From positions 1 to 48,113 of the forward strand of contig NZ_OLMK01000111.1 in NCBI RefSeq assembly GCF_900290235.1: a DNA stretch of 48,113 bases. The letters run 5' to 3'. Position numbers and translations under genes: made by a program. Of the stretch, positions 22,853-31,221 are shown piece by piece. The notes beneath the pieces were generated by a model that saw nothing but the letters and a program-made list of their open reading frames with translations, was not told the origin of the DNA and did no database searches. The DNA comes from Streptomyces sp. MA5143a (GTDB lineage: Bacteria > Actinomycetota > Actinomycetes > Streptomycetales > Streptomycetaceae). The first letter of the stretch is position 1. The number at the start of each line of letters is the position of its first letter.

Positions 22853-23566
22853 TCAGGCTCCCTTGAGCAGAAGCGACTTACGGGTGGTGAACTCGGCGTT
22901 GGCCCGGTCGTAGTCGTCGGGGCGCCCTATGTCGAGCCAGTACCCGTCGAACTCGTAGGCGTGCGGCTGGTTCTGGGCCCTGATCAGGTCGAGGACCAGT
23001 TCGTCGAAGCCGAGGGGCAGTCCGGGCGTGTAGCCCTCCAGCGTCGAACGGGACACACCGTAGACGCCCATGGAGACCCGGTAGTCCATGCTCGGCTTCT
23101 CGGTGAACGCCACGACCTTGCTGTCGTCGGTGGTGAGCACCCCGAAGTCGATGTGCACCTTGCGGGCGTACGTGGCGATGGTGAGCGGCGCGCCGGACTC
23201 GCGGTGCCGGCGCAGGACGTCGGCGTAGTCGAGGTCGGTGAGGATGTCGCCGTTCATCACGAGGAACTCCTCGGGGAGCCGGTCGCGCAGGTTGAGCAGC
23301 GGGCCCATGGTGCCGAGGGGGCTCTCCTCGGTGGCGTAGTCGACGGTCAGGTCCCACTGGGAGCCGTCGCCGACGTAGGCGCGGATGATCTCGCCCAGGT
23401 GGCCGATGGCGATGGTGCAGTGGGTGAATCCGGCGGTGGAGAGCTGGCGCAGCACGATCTCCAGGATCGCGTGCTGGTCGCCGATGGGGACGAGCGGCTT
23501 CGGCAGCGCGGTGGTGTAGGGCCGCAGCCGTACGCCCTTGCCTCCCGCCAGGATCACTGCGTGCAT
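22853..23566 (-). CDS. Sugar-1-phosphate nucleotidyltransferase
   Basis: 237 residues with the NTP-transferase signature at the N terminus (MHAVILAGGKGVRLRPYT, then KPLVPIGDQHAILEIVLRQL), FLVMNGDILTDLDYADVL with the metal-binding Asp, VVAFTEKPSMDY and YWLDIGRPDDYDRAN. It activates a sugar-1-phosphate with NTP. It is shorter than bifunctional GlmU or ManC types and lacks a C-terminal acetyltransferase. The exact nucleotide and sugar cannot be read from motifs. ATG at 23566 with AAGGAGGAG upstream. Fifth gene of the exopolysaccharide operon. Confidence 0.9.
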   Translation of the reverse strand: MHAVILAGGKGVRLRPYTTALPKPLVPIGDQHAILEIVLRQLSTAGFTHCTIAIGHLGEIIRAYVGDGSQWDLTVDYATEESPLGTMGPLLNLRDRLPEEFLVMNGDILTDLDYADVLRRHRESGAPLTIATYARKVHIDFGVLTTDDSKVVAFTEKPSMDYRVSMGVYGVSRSTLEGYTPGLPLGFDELVLDLIRAQNQPHAYEFDGYWLDIGRPDDYDRANAEFTTRKSLLLKGA

Positions 23567-23636
23567 GGTGCTCCTCCTTCAAGGACTTCGTGGACCGCTC
23601 GGCCTCCGCGGCCGTGCGGGTCGTGCCGGACGGGAG

Positions 23637-24638
23637 TCAGATGTTGTAGATCCCGGTCTTGTAGCGGGCGAGGTTGGCGGGGTCGCGGAAGAACTCCACG
23701 GTCTCGGCGAGTCCTTCCTCCAGGGAGTGGGCGGGCTGCCAGCCGGTGGCGGCGGTGAGTCTGCTCGCGTCGGCGACGAGCCGCATGACCTCGGAGTTGG
23801 CGGGCCGGATCCGGGCGGCGTCCTCGCGGACGTCGAGGCCGGTGTCCATCACCTTGCCGATGAGGGCGACGAGGTCGCCGACGGCGATCTCGCCGCCGGT
23901 GCCGGCGTTGAAGGTGCGGCCCACGACCCGCTCGGGGGGCGCGGTGCCGACGGCGAGGAACGCCTGCGCGGTGTCCTTGACGAAGGTGAAGTCGCGGGTG
24001 GGCCGCAGGTCCCCCAGGGTGATGGTGCGCTCCCCCGCGGCGACCTGGCCGATGACGGTCGGGATCACGGCGCGCATGGACTGGCGGGGTCCGAAGGTGT
24101 TGAACGGCCGCAGGGTGACCACGGGGGTGTCGAAGCTGGCGTGGTAGCTGTCGGCCAGCCGGTCGCCGCCGGCCTTGGAGGCGGCGTACGGGGACTGGGT
24201 GTGGATGGGGTGGTCCTCGGTGATCGGCACGGTCTGCGCGGTGCCGTACGTCTCGCTGGTGGAGGTGTGCACCAGTCGGGGTGTGCCGAGGGCGCGGACG
24301 GCCTCCAGCACGTTGAGGGTGCCGGTGACGTTGGTGTCCACGTAGCTGTGCGGGGCCTGGTACGAGTACGGGATCGCGATGAGCGCGGCCAGGTGGTAGG
24401 CGGTGTCGGCGCCGTCGAGGAGGCCGCGGACGGAGCCGGGGTCGCGGACGTCGCCGAGGACGATCTCCACGTGGTCGAGGACGTCGGGGTGGAGGGTCTC
24501 CAGCCAGCCGTAGGAGGAGAAGGAGTTGTACTGGGCCATGGCGCGCACGCGGTGTCCGGAGGCGACGAGTGCCTCGGTGAGGTGGGAGCCGATGAAGCCC
24601 TCGGCTCCGGTGACGGCGGCGAGCGGTGCGGAGGTCAA
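23637..24638 (-). CDS. NAD-dependent sugar-nucleotide 4,6-dehydratase (LegB-like SDR)
   Basis: 333 residues from a TTG start at 24638 with GGAAGGA 8 bases upstream; no ATG or GTG fits the N terminus as well. Motifs: VTGAEGFIGSHLTEAL, then AQYNSFSSYGWLETL, which is characteristic of LegB-type dehydratases, STSETYGTAQ, catalytic YAASKAGGDRLA, RPFNTFGPRQS and FTFVKDTAQAFLA. LegB-type enzymes convert a nucleotide-activated N-acetylglucosamine to the 4-keto-6-deoxy form. If this one does the same, the polymer may contain a 6-deoxy-hexosamine; a simple epimerase function cannot be excluded. Confidence 0.85.
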   Translation of the reverse strand: MTSAPLAAVTGAEGFIGSHLTEALVASGHRVRAMAQYNSFSSYGWLETLHPDVLDHVEIVLGDVRDPGSVRGLLDGADTAYHLAALIAIPYSYQAPHSYVDTNVTGTLNVLEAVRALGTPRLVHTSTSETYGTAQTVPITEDHPIHTQSPYAASKAGGDRLADSYHASFDTPVVTLRPFNTFGPRQSMRAVIPTVIGQVAAGERTITLGDLRPTRDFTFVKDTAQAFLAVGTAPPERVVGRTFNAGTGGEIAVGDLVALIGKVMDTGLDVREDAARIRPANSEVMRLVADASRLTAATGWQPAHSLEEGLAETVEFFRDPANLARYKTGIYNI

Positions 24639-24702
24639 CGGTGGTGTCCTTCCGGTAGGTCGGATGTGGGGGCTGTGGCGGGGTCATGGGTGAGCGCGGG
24701 GC

Positions 24703-26121
24703 TCAGGCGTGCGGCGCGGGCCGGCCGAGCACGCGCAGCGCGCACGCCGACAGACACAGCGCGGCGGCGGCACAGCTCAGCGGCAGCGCCGGTTCGCCCG
24801 GTGGCAGGCGCAGCAGAGTGATCGTTCCTGCGGTGCCGGCCGCGGCGAGGCAGATCAAGGCCGGGGGCCAGGCCGCGCCGAACGCCTGGAGCAGCAGCGC
24901 GGTCCACAGCGCGGCGGCGAGGAGCAGCAGGGCCGCGGGGTCCGCGCCGGTGAGCAGCGCCGCGGGCAGCAGCGGCAGCAGGTAGGCGAGGAGGCAGAGG
25001 CCGAGGACGCCGGCCGAGCGGAGCAGGAACCCGGCGGGGGTCGCGACGGCCCGCAGGGCGGCGACGGACAGGCCCCGGTAGCGGTAGAGCAGCCATTCCG
25101 CCGGTCCCATGCTGACGGTGAGGACGATCACCGCGTACGGTTCCTCGCGTCCTTCGAGCAGGACGAGCACTCCGGCGGCCAGTCCGAACAGCCCGTAGGG
25201 CAGGGACGGCAGGAGGCGGGGGCGGGTGGCGCCCGGTACGGCGTCGACGGCGAGCGCGGTCCACAGCACTCCGCCGGTGACGGCGAGGGTGGCGGCCAGG
25301 GCGAGCGCCGGCAGTCCGGCCCGGAGCAGGGGGCCGGGCTCCCACCACGGCAGGACGGCGGCGCCGCCGATCAGCGGGCTGAGCGCGGCGAGCAGCAGCC
25401 GTTCGCGGGCCAGGACCAGCAGGACGCCGGCCGCCGCGAGGTAGGCGGACTGCGCGGCGGCGACCAGGGTCACCGGTCCGCCCCCGGCGGGCAGCGCTGC
25501 GGCGGCCGTGGCGACGACCGCGCCCAGGGGCGCGCCGGTCAGGAGGGTACGGGCCGCCTCGTGCCGTCCGGTCGCCATGCGCAGATGGGCGCGGTGGCCG
25601 AGGGCCTGGCCCCAGGCCCAGGAGACGAGTCCGGCGACGATCAGGGCGGGGGCGTGCCCGCCGGGGTTCCACAGGGGCGCGGTCAGCAGATAGCCGAGCC
25701 CGGGCAGCGCGAAGAGGACGCCGCGCAGCAGGCAGCGCACGGTGTCGGGGCGCCACACGTCGGGTTGCGACGGGGGCTCGGGGAACGTCCTCGGTACTCG
25801 TTCGTAGAGCGCGGCGGCCAGGGAGAAGAGGTTGGGGTGGCCGTACCGTTCCTTGATCACGGTGGCGGACAGGCCCTCCGCCTCCAGGAACGCGGCCACC
25901 TCGTAGGGGTGGACGGCGGGGCCTATGCGGTCGGCGAGTTCGGCGGCGAGTTCACTGACCGCCGCCTCGTCGGGCCCCTGGCGGGGCAGCCGGATGGTGA
26001 GGGTGGTGTCGTCCGGGAGAGCCCAGCTGGGGCGGCGGCGCGGGCGGCGCCGGTCGGCGAGGCGGATGGTGAGCGTCTCGTGTTCGACGCCGCCGGGTTC
26101 GAGTGACATCGGCCCGCTCAT
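24703..26121 (-). CDS. Polytopic membrane protein following PelF; possible PelG-like export partner
   Basis: 472 residues from the ATG at 26121, which overlaps the PelF stop (ATGA). Residues about 1-125 are soluble, with two similar basic/hydroxyl-rich stretches (HETLTIRLADRRRPRRRPSW and DTTLTIRLPRQG) and a helical region ending HPNLFSLAAALYERVPRTFP. From about residue 130 to the end there are some ten to twelve Leu/Ala-rich helices. In Pel systems PelF works with PelG, a multi-spanning membrane protein; this gene occupies that place but I see no clear PelG motif. It may be a diverged PelG or a functional replacement. Confidence 0.72.
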   Translation of the reverse strand: MSGPMSLEPGGVEHETLTIRLADRRRPRRRPSWALPDDTTLTIRLPRQGPDEAAVSELAAELADRIGPAVHPYEVAAFLEAEGLSATVIKERYGHPNLFSLAAALYERVPRTFPEPPSQPDVWRPDTVRCLLRGVLFALPGLGYLLTAPLWNPGGHAPALIVAGLVSWAWGQALGHRAHLRMATGRHEAARTLLTGAPLGAVVATAAAALPAGGGPVTLVAAAQSAYLAAAGVLLVLARERLLLAALSPLIGGAAVLPWWEPGPLLRAGLPALALAATLAVTGGVLWTALAVDAVPGATRPRLLPSLPYGLFGLAAGVLVLLEGREEPYAVIVLTVSMGPAEWLLYRYRGLSVAALRAVATPAGFLLRSAGVLGLCLLAYLLPLLPAALLTGADPAALLLLAAALWTALLLQAFGAAWPPALICLAAAGTAGTITLLRLPPGEPALPLSCAAAALCLSACALRVLGRPAPHA

Positions 26122-27626
26122 CCGGCCACCGTGCTGATCGCGGTCAGCTCCCCCGGTGGGACCGGTACGTCCACCGGCGCGCGGCCCAGGGTGGGCAGTT
26201 CGAGGTAGATGGACCGGAAGGTGTCGATGGTCTGGCGGAGCGTGAACTGTTCGATGACCCGCAGCCGTGCCGCCTCGCCCATGGCGGCGCGGCGGGCGGG
26301 GTCGCCGAGCAGGTCGAGCGCCGCCGCGGCCATGGCCGCCGGGTCGCGGGGCGGTACCACGAGCCCGGTGTCGCCGACGGCCTCGCGGACGCCGCCCACG
26401 TCGGTGGAGACGGTGGCCCGGCCGCACGACATGGCCTCGATCAGGGTGAAGGGGAAGCCCTCGCTGATGCTGGAGAGCATCACGACGTTGCCGGCCGCGT
26501 AGGCGTCCTTGATGTCGTCGACGCGGCCCTCGAAGGTGACGGCGTCGGCGTGTCCGAGTTCGGCGGCGAGGGCCTCGCAGCGTTCCCGGTAGGCCTCCCC
26601 GCCCTTGGGGGTTCCGCCGAACAGCCGCAGTCGGGCCTCGGGTAGGCGTTCCCGGACGAGGGCGAAGGCCCGGATCAGGGTCTCCAGGTCCTTGATCGGG
26701 TCGACGCGGCCCGCCCAGCTGAGGGTGAGGGTCTCCGGTTCGGGCCCGGCGGGCGGGAACGCGGTGGGGTCGACGCCGTTGTAGACGGTGCGTATGGACT
26801 CCGGGTCGGCGCCGCCCTGTTCCTCCCAGAGCCGGTTGTAGCGGTTGCCGGGGGTGATCAGGGCGGCCCTGCGGTAGGTCTCCTCCGCGAGGAGCCGGAA
26901 GAAGCCGAGGACGACCGCCTTCACCGGCCAGCGGTACGGGGCGGTGCGATAGCCCAGATAGCGTTCGCGCAGGTAGACGCCGTGCTCGGTGAGCAGCAGA
27001 GGGACACCGTGCCGGTCCAGTGCGGCGAGGCCGGGCAGGACGGCGACACCTCCGCTGACCGCGTGGGCGACCCCGGTCTCGGGTGGCGGTGCGGCCAGCG
27101 GGCGCAGGGCGTGTTCCAGCAGGGAGGTCGCGGTGAGCGCGTCGTGCAGGGTGGGCCGGGACTCGTGCACGGCGAGGCCGGGGCGGTTCCACACCGAGGT
27201 CAGCAGGGTGATCGCCCGGTCCGAGCGCAGGAACGGGCTCAGCGCGCCGTCGGCGGCGGCCCTCGCCATCGTGTACAGGGCGGGTGCGAAGCCGGGTTCG
27301 GCGCGGGGGTCGAGCAGGGCGGTGAGGAACTGTTCGTAGGCGGTGGCGAGCCGGTTGCGGGCGCGGCCCCGCGGCGGGTCGCCTGCCGGCGGGTCGCCCC
27401 ACATGGGGACGGACAGCACGCGGGAGACCTGCGCGGGGAGTTCCCAGACGAGGGGCTCGCGCCCGGTGCCGGTGACGGCGATGACGTCGAAGTCGAGATC
27501 GGGCATGCCCTGGACGAGTTGGTCGCACCAGACGCTGACGCCGCCGTGACTATGGGGATAGGTGCCTTCGGTGAGCAGGGTGACGCGCGTTGCGCCAAGG
27601 TTTCGCGTTCCGTGCGGAACGGGCAT
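26118..27626 (-). CDS. PelF-like GT4 glycosyltransferase
   Basis: 502 residues. The N terminus VTLLTEGTYPHSHGGVSVW and the insertion typical of the DUF3492 region (residues about 60-230) mark the PelF group, the cytoplasmic polymerase of Pel polysaccharide, which uses UDP-GalNAc or UDP-GlcNAc. The GT-B C-terminal half has LSWAGRVDPIKDLETLIRAF, VTFEGRVDDIKDAYAAGNVV and the E-x7-E motif in SSISEGFPFTLIEAMSCGRA. No signal peptide or membrane helix. ATG at 27626 with GGAG 8 bases upstream, 87 bases after the deacetylase stop. It is the main reason for calling this operon an exopolysaccharide locus. Confidence 0.9.
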   Translation of the reverse strand: MPVPHGTRNLGATRVTLLTEGTYPHSHGGVSVWCDQLVQGMPDLDFDVIAVTGTGREPLVWELPAQVSRVLSVPMWGDPPAGDPPRGRARNRLATAYEQFLTALLDPRAEPGFAPALYTMARAAADGALSPFLRSDRAITLLTSVWNRPGLAVHESRPTLHDALTATSLLEHALRPLAAPPPETGVAHAVSGGVAVLPGLAALDRHGVPLLLTEHGVYLRERYLGYRTAPYRWPVKAVVLGFFRLLAEETYRRAALITPGNRYNRLWEEQGGADPESIRTVYNGVDPTAFPPAGPEPETLTLSWAGRVDPIKDLETLIRAFALVRERLPEARLRLFGGTPKGGEAYRERCEALAAELGHADAVTFEGRVDDIKDAYAAGNVVMLSSISEGFPFTLIEAMSCGRATVSTDVGGVREAVGDTGLVVPPRDPAAMAAAALDLLGDPARRAAMGEAARLRVIEQFTLRQTIDTFRSIYLELPTLGRAPVDVPVPPGELTAISTVAG

Positions 27627-27713
27627 CGTTGTGCTCCACGGCCGAGGTGTGGGGTGGTTCGTACCGCTCCCGGCCGCCGGGTGGGCGGCCGGGACCGTCG
27701 GGCGGTGTGTGCC

Positions 27714-29858
27714 TCAGTCGTCCTCGGTGGACGTGCCCGCGCCGTACGGGACTCTCTCGCTGACACCCGCGGGGACCCGGGTGTGCGGTGCCGGCTTCGT
27801 GGCCTTGCCGGGATCGGCGGGGGACACGGTCGGCGCGTCGGCGGAGGACGGCAGGGTGAGGGTGAGGGGTGCACCCGTGGCGGTGGTCCAGCCGGAGGCG
27901 GCGCCCGCGTACGCCGTGCCGAAGGCGGAGCCGCCGTGGGTGGTTCCGCTGGGGAGGGTGGCGGTGACGGCCGTACCGTCGGGAGCGTCGACGGTGACGG
28001 TGGAGCCGACGCGGTAGGCGGTGACGTGGCCGGCCTGGAGGGCGGCCTGCCAGGCGGCCCGGCGCTTGAGTTCGGCGCCGATGTCCTTCATCCGCAGGTT
28101 CACCACGGGAGTGTTGTCGGCGAAGAGGGCCGCGTAGCCGTCGAGGACGCCGTTGAGCACGGGGTAGGCGATGCGGTCCTCGGCGAGGTTGGACTGGTGG
28201 ATGAAGTGGGGCCTCGGGTCGTTGGCGAGGACGTGGCCGAGGGCGATCCGCTTCTCCAGCGGCACGATGACCTGCGCGTAGCCGGTGGCCGTGTCCAGGG
28301 GTGCCGTGAGGCAGGTGGTGGTGGCCGGGTTGTCCTCGCAGATGCCGCTGCCGCCCTGGGCGCGGCTGGTGTAGATCCAGTTGTACTCGTCGACCTGTTC
28401 GGCGGCGCGGCCCGCGTTGTAGAAGACGTTCATCGGGTGGCGGGGCACGGTGGTGGCGGGCCCGACCTGGCGCTGGGCGGGTTCGCGGGAGTTGTCCGAG
28501 CCGAGCCAGGCGATGTCGTTGTCGTCGACGGCGAGCGCGAGGTTCGGGTTGTCCTGGGGCTGCTGCGGCAGGACCTTCATGCCGGAGTGTTCGCCAGTGA
28601 CCAACTCGCCGTTCTCCAGGGGCAGTCCGTTGATCTGGCCCCAGACGCGGTTGGTGGCGATCTCGTCGGAGATCTCGTTGCGGCTGACCCAGCGGGTGGA
28701 GCCGTCGGCGTTGGTCGCGCACTTCCAGGGCACCACGCTGGTGTTCTGGACGCAGCCGAGGAAGGGGTGCGAGTAGGTGTGGTTGATCCAGCGGAACTTG
28801 TTCCGTTGCGCGATCAGCCGGTCGGCGAGGGCGTCGGTTCCGTTGTGGTCCTCGCGGTGGTCGACGCTGCCGGCGCCGTTGTAGGCGAAGTCGAGGGTGA
28901 GGTTCTTCTGGTTCTGCCAGGTGATGGCGTGGTCGACGTCGGCCGGGGTCATGCGGATGGGGTCGGGCTGGGCGTTCGGGTCGGTGCAGTCGACGTCGCC
29001 GGGGGTGCAGTTGAGCTGGGTGTTCCAGCGGTCGTCGGCGGCGAACACGTCGTCGACGTGGACGGCGAAGTAGTTCCGGGAGGCACCGAGGTGCACGCCG
29101 CCGGTCATCCATTCGACGATGCCGCGGGCCAGCAGCCGGAACTGCTGCTGGTACTGGTTGTAGACGAACGTGACGACGAGTTCGCGGCGTCCGTCGTGCC
29201 GGTACTCGCCGACGAGGCTGCCCCGTGTGGACTGGCCGGGGATCGCGGCGTCGACGTACGGGGTGAAGTCGGCGCCCGCCACGGGTCTCGACAGATAGGC
29301 GTAGCTCTCGCCGACGGCGGGGTCGTTGTCCTCGAAGGGCACCGCGCCGTCGAGATAGCCGAACGGGCCCGCCTTGCCGGCGGTGGTGACCTGGGCCTGG
29401 GCGCCGTCCATGCTGCCGGAGTAGCCGCCGTACACCGGGTACTGGAGTCCGGCTTCGGGGCGGGCGTAGGTGTAGGCGTCGACCTGGGGTATCTCGTACG
29501 TCTGCTCGTAGGCGACGAGCGCGGCCATCTCGGCGGAGCCGGCCGGGAACGGGTTGTCGCTGGGCAGGACGACGGCCTGGAACCTGGCGCGCGGGCGGCC
29601 GTCGACGGTGTCCGCGAGGAAGCCGGCGTCGATGACGGGCCGGTCCGACCGGGTCAGGTCGATCTCGGTGTACGGCGTGCCGGCCGCGGTGAGTTCGGCG
29701 GCGATGGCGTCCGTGGACGGGCCGCCGTCGCTCACCACCAGGACCCGCAGGTCGATTCGGGGTGCGATGTCGTCGGCCTGTGCGGGGCCGGCGGGCAGGC
29801 CGAGTGCGGCGATGAGCGCGCCCACCGTGAGCACGGTGGTGCGTAAGGTCCGCTTCAT
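27714..29858 (-). CDS. Secreted Agd3-like (CE18-type) polysaccharide deacetylase
   Basis: 714 residues from the ATG at 29858 (GGAGGGGAC upstream). A Sec signal peptide (TVLTVGALIAALGLPAGPAQA) is followed by an N-terminal domain (residues about 32-255, RIDLRVLVVSDGG...) and a deacetylase barrel with NYFAVHVDDVFAADDRW (His267, Asp269, Asp270) and FRWINHTYSHPFLG (His360, His364), the metal-binding pairs of NodB-like enzymes in the Agd3 arrangement. A small beta-rich domain with VGSTVTVDAPDGTAVTATL lies at the C terminus, followed by a Pro/Thr/Asp tail. Agd3 partially deacetylates galactosaminogalactan, making it cationic and adhesive. First gene of the operon 29858-20427. Confidence 0.87.
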   Translation of the reverse strand: MKRTLRTTVLTVGALIAALGLPAGPAQADDIAPRIDLRVLVVSDGGPSTDAIAAELTAAGTPYTEIDLTRSDRPVIDAGFLADTVDGRPRARFQAVVLPSDNPFPAGSAEMAALVAYEQTYEIPQVDAYTYARPEAGLQYPVYGGYSGSMDGAQAQVTTAGKAGPFGYLDGAVPFEDNDPAVGESYAYLSRPVAGADFTPYVDAAIPGQSTRGSLVGEYRHDGRRELVVTFVYNQYQQQFRLLARGIVEWMTGGVHLGASRNYFAVHVDDVFAADDRWNTQLNCTPGDVDCTDPNAQPDPIRMTPADVDHAITWQNQKNLTLDFAYNGAGSVDHREDHNGTDALADRLIAQRNKFRWINHTYSHPFLGCVQNTSVVPWKCATNADGSTRWVSRNEISDEIATNRVWGQINGLPLENGELVTGEHSGMKVLPQQPQDNPNLALAVDDNDIAWLGSDNSREPAQRQVGPATTVPRHPMNVFYNAGRAAEQVDEYNWIYTSRAQGGSGICEDNPATTTCLTAPLDTATGYAQVIVPLEKRIALGHVLANDPRPHFIHQSNLAEDRIAYPVLNGVLDGYAALFADNTPVVNLRMKDIGAELKRRAAWQAALQAGHVTAYRVGSTVTVDAPDGTAVTATLPSGTTHGGSAFGTAYAGAASGWTTATGAPLTLTLPSSADAPTVSPADPGKATKPAPHTRVPAGVSERVPYGAGTSTEDD

Positions 29859-30120
29859 GCGGTGAAGTCCCCTCCCCGGGCAGGGGTGAGCACGCCTCTC
29901 CTGAGCGGACGCACCCCCTTGCGTGACGCCGGCATCCCCCTCAGAAGCCAGTCGTCGACGCATCCGTCGCGTCACATAGTGGTGTCTGTGTGGAGCTTTC
30001 GTGGTCATGCGGAGAAACATGACGGAAAAGCGAAGGTGCCCAAACGGAATCGCATGGAACCGATTGCGGTGGTTTTCCGTCGCCACCAGGGGTGCGGAGG
30101 GCCGGTTCCGGATGACCATG

Positions 30121-30147
30121 AGGGCCCGGCGCGCTGGTCCGGGCCCT
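30121..30147 (-). terminator. Hairpin terminator (first of two)
   Basis: AGGGCCCGG (30121-30129) pairs with CCGGGCCCT (30139-30147), a 9-base-pair stem with a 9-base loop, downstream of the minus-strand secreted-protein gene. Confidence 0.65.
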
Positions 30148-30155
30148 GTGCGGTA

Positions 30156-30184
30156 CACCGGCGGGCCGTGGGGGCCCGCCGGTG
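30156..30184 (-). terminator. Hairpin terminator (second of two)
   Basis: CACCGGCGGGCC (30156-30167) pairs perfectly with GGCCCGCCGGTG (30173-30184) around a 5-base loop. With the adjacent hairpin it forms a tandem terminator for the gene ending at 30276. Confidence 0.72.
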
Positions 30185-30275
30185 GGGCTGTCAGTGGTCC
30201 ATACCGCGACAAGTGCGTGATCGCAGATCATTTCAGGTCACGCCCCCCGCGGATGCCCGGATCCTGGACGAACCG

Positions 30276-30800
30276 TCAGGCGCAGAGGACCCGCGTCTGG
30301 GGCGTGTAGACCGGGCCGCCACTGGTGTTCGCGGAGTCGCTGAACTCGGCGTAGTAGTACGAGTAGAAGCCGATGTTGCCGTTGCAGCCGGAGTCGGCGG
30401 CGATCTGGAGCGTCAGCGTGACGGTACGGCTCTGACCGGGCGGGATGGTGGCGCCGTAGTTGGTGCCGAGGTTGGCGGGGCCGGTCCCGGAGCAGGGGGT
30501 GGCGCCGGCGGCCGTGGCGAGGCTGCACCCGGTGAAGGCGTACTTGAGGTCGGGGCGCTGGGTGGTCAGCCAGGTGGGCTCGATGGTCTGGTACACGAAC
30601 CAGATGTCGTAGGTCTTGTTGTTCGTGATCGTCATCGACAGGTTCACCGTGCCGCCGGGCGTGGTGGTGGCGCTGTCGGTGGCGAAGGTCAGCTCGGCCG
30701 GCGCGGGGTCGGCGCTCGCGGTGGGCGCCATCCCGAAGACGGCGAGGGCGAGGGCGAGGACGGCGCCGAGGCCGAGACGTGTCATCAGTGGTGATCGCAT
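30276..30800 (-). CDS. Secreted beta-rich protein of unknown function
   Basis: 174 residues from the ATG at 30800. A clear Sec signal peptide (TRLGLGAVLALALAVFGMAPTASA) precedes a mature part of about 140 residues that is rich in Thr, Gly, Asn and Tyr with alternating hydrophobic residues, such as GGTVNLSMTITNNKTYDIWF and GQSRTVTLTLQIAADSGCNG, which suggests an Ig-like or similar beta-sandwich. Four cysteines (GCSLAT, TPCSG, SGCNG and the C-terminal VLCA) could form two disulphides. No catalytic motif is seen. It looks leaderless (-10 at 30809). Possible roles: surface or envelope-associated structural protein. Confidence 0.8.
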   Translation of the reverse strand: MRSPLMTRLGLGAVLALALAVFGMAPTASADPAPAELTFATDSATTTPGGTVNLSMTITNNKTYDIWFVYQTIEPTWLTTQRPDLKYAFTGCSLATAAGATPCSGTGPANLGTNYGATIPPGQSRTVTLTLQIAADSGCNGNIGFYSYYYAEFSDSANTSGGPVYTPQTRVLCA

Positions 30801-31221
30801 GGGCCGGGAGGCTAGGCACACGACGAGCGGGCCGTCTGCCCCTCGGTGAGCGAGCCGGGGAGCCGTCGGCCGAAAGTGTGCGCGGCGTGAAGGTGATGGA
30901 GGGGATGTGTGCGACTCTCTCGCGCGAGGACATAGACGCAGGGTGATGGGCATGTCACACAGGGCTCGGATGCGGCCGGTGGGGGCGGGGCGGGCCGTGG
31001 GGGCTCTGTGACGGCATTGGCGTGTTTCGAACCGTATGGCCTCGGTTCGGCGCCCGGGCGGTCGGCCGTCCACCGGTTCCCGCGTCGGCCCGTGGCGTCG
31101 GCGGGCATGTTCGCGAAGGGCCGGAAGTCGCCTGTCGAAACCACCGCCCCATTGATGGGGCGCCGCATCGCCTGTTCCATGACCCCTGGCCGGCGGTCGA
31201 CCGCCGCCGGGATCCGACTCC
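30801..31221. other. Divergent intergenic region upstream of the M4 protease
   Basis: No gene supported in these 421 bases. It holds two inverted repeats that could be operators for the protease gene: CGAACCG (31028-31034) with CGGTTCG (31043-31049), and CGCCCCAT-TG-ATGGGGCG at 31145-31162, about 60 bases before the start codon. Confidence 0.5.
30809..30814 (-). promoter_or_regulatory. -10 box for the secreted beta-rich protein
   Basis: On the minus strand TAGCCT ends 8 bases before the ATG at 30800 and there is no Shine-Dalgarno sequence, which suggests a leaderless or near-leaderless transcript. Confidence 0.4.

Larger units (their letters stand above)
29859..30275. other. Leader and promoter region of the exopolysaccharide operon, plus upstream terminators
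   Basis: No gene in these 417 bases. Reading leftward, two terminator hairpins (30121-30147 and 30156-30184) isolate the operon from the secreted-protein gene upstream. A possible -10 box, TATGTG, is at about 29973-29978 on the minus strand, which would give a leader of roughly 110 bases before the deacetylase ATG. I looked for GEMM (c-di-GMP) and ydaO (c-di-AMP) riboswitch landmarks in the leader and did not find them. Confidence 0.45.

Noticed and set aside
26982..29846. Plus-strand open frame of 954 codons opposite the PelF-like and deacetylase genes
   Set aside because: It is Val/Gly/Asp-rich shadow sequence generated by GC-biased third positions of the minus-strand genes.
29859..29990. 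Possible cyclic-dinucleotide riboswitch in the leader of the Pel-like operon
   Set aside because: I looked for the conserved GEMM and ydaO core sequences because Pel synthesis is often controlled by cyclic dinucleotides, but none of the hallmark segments could be found.
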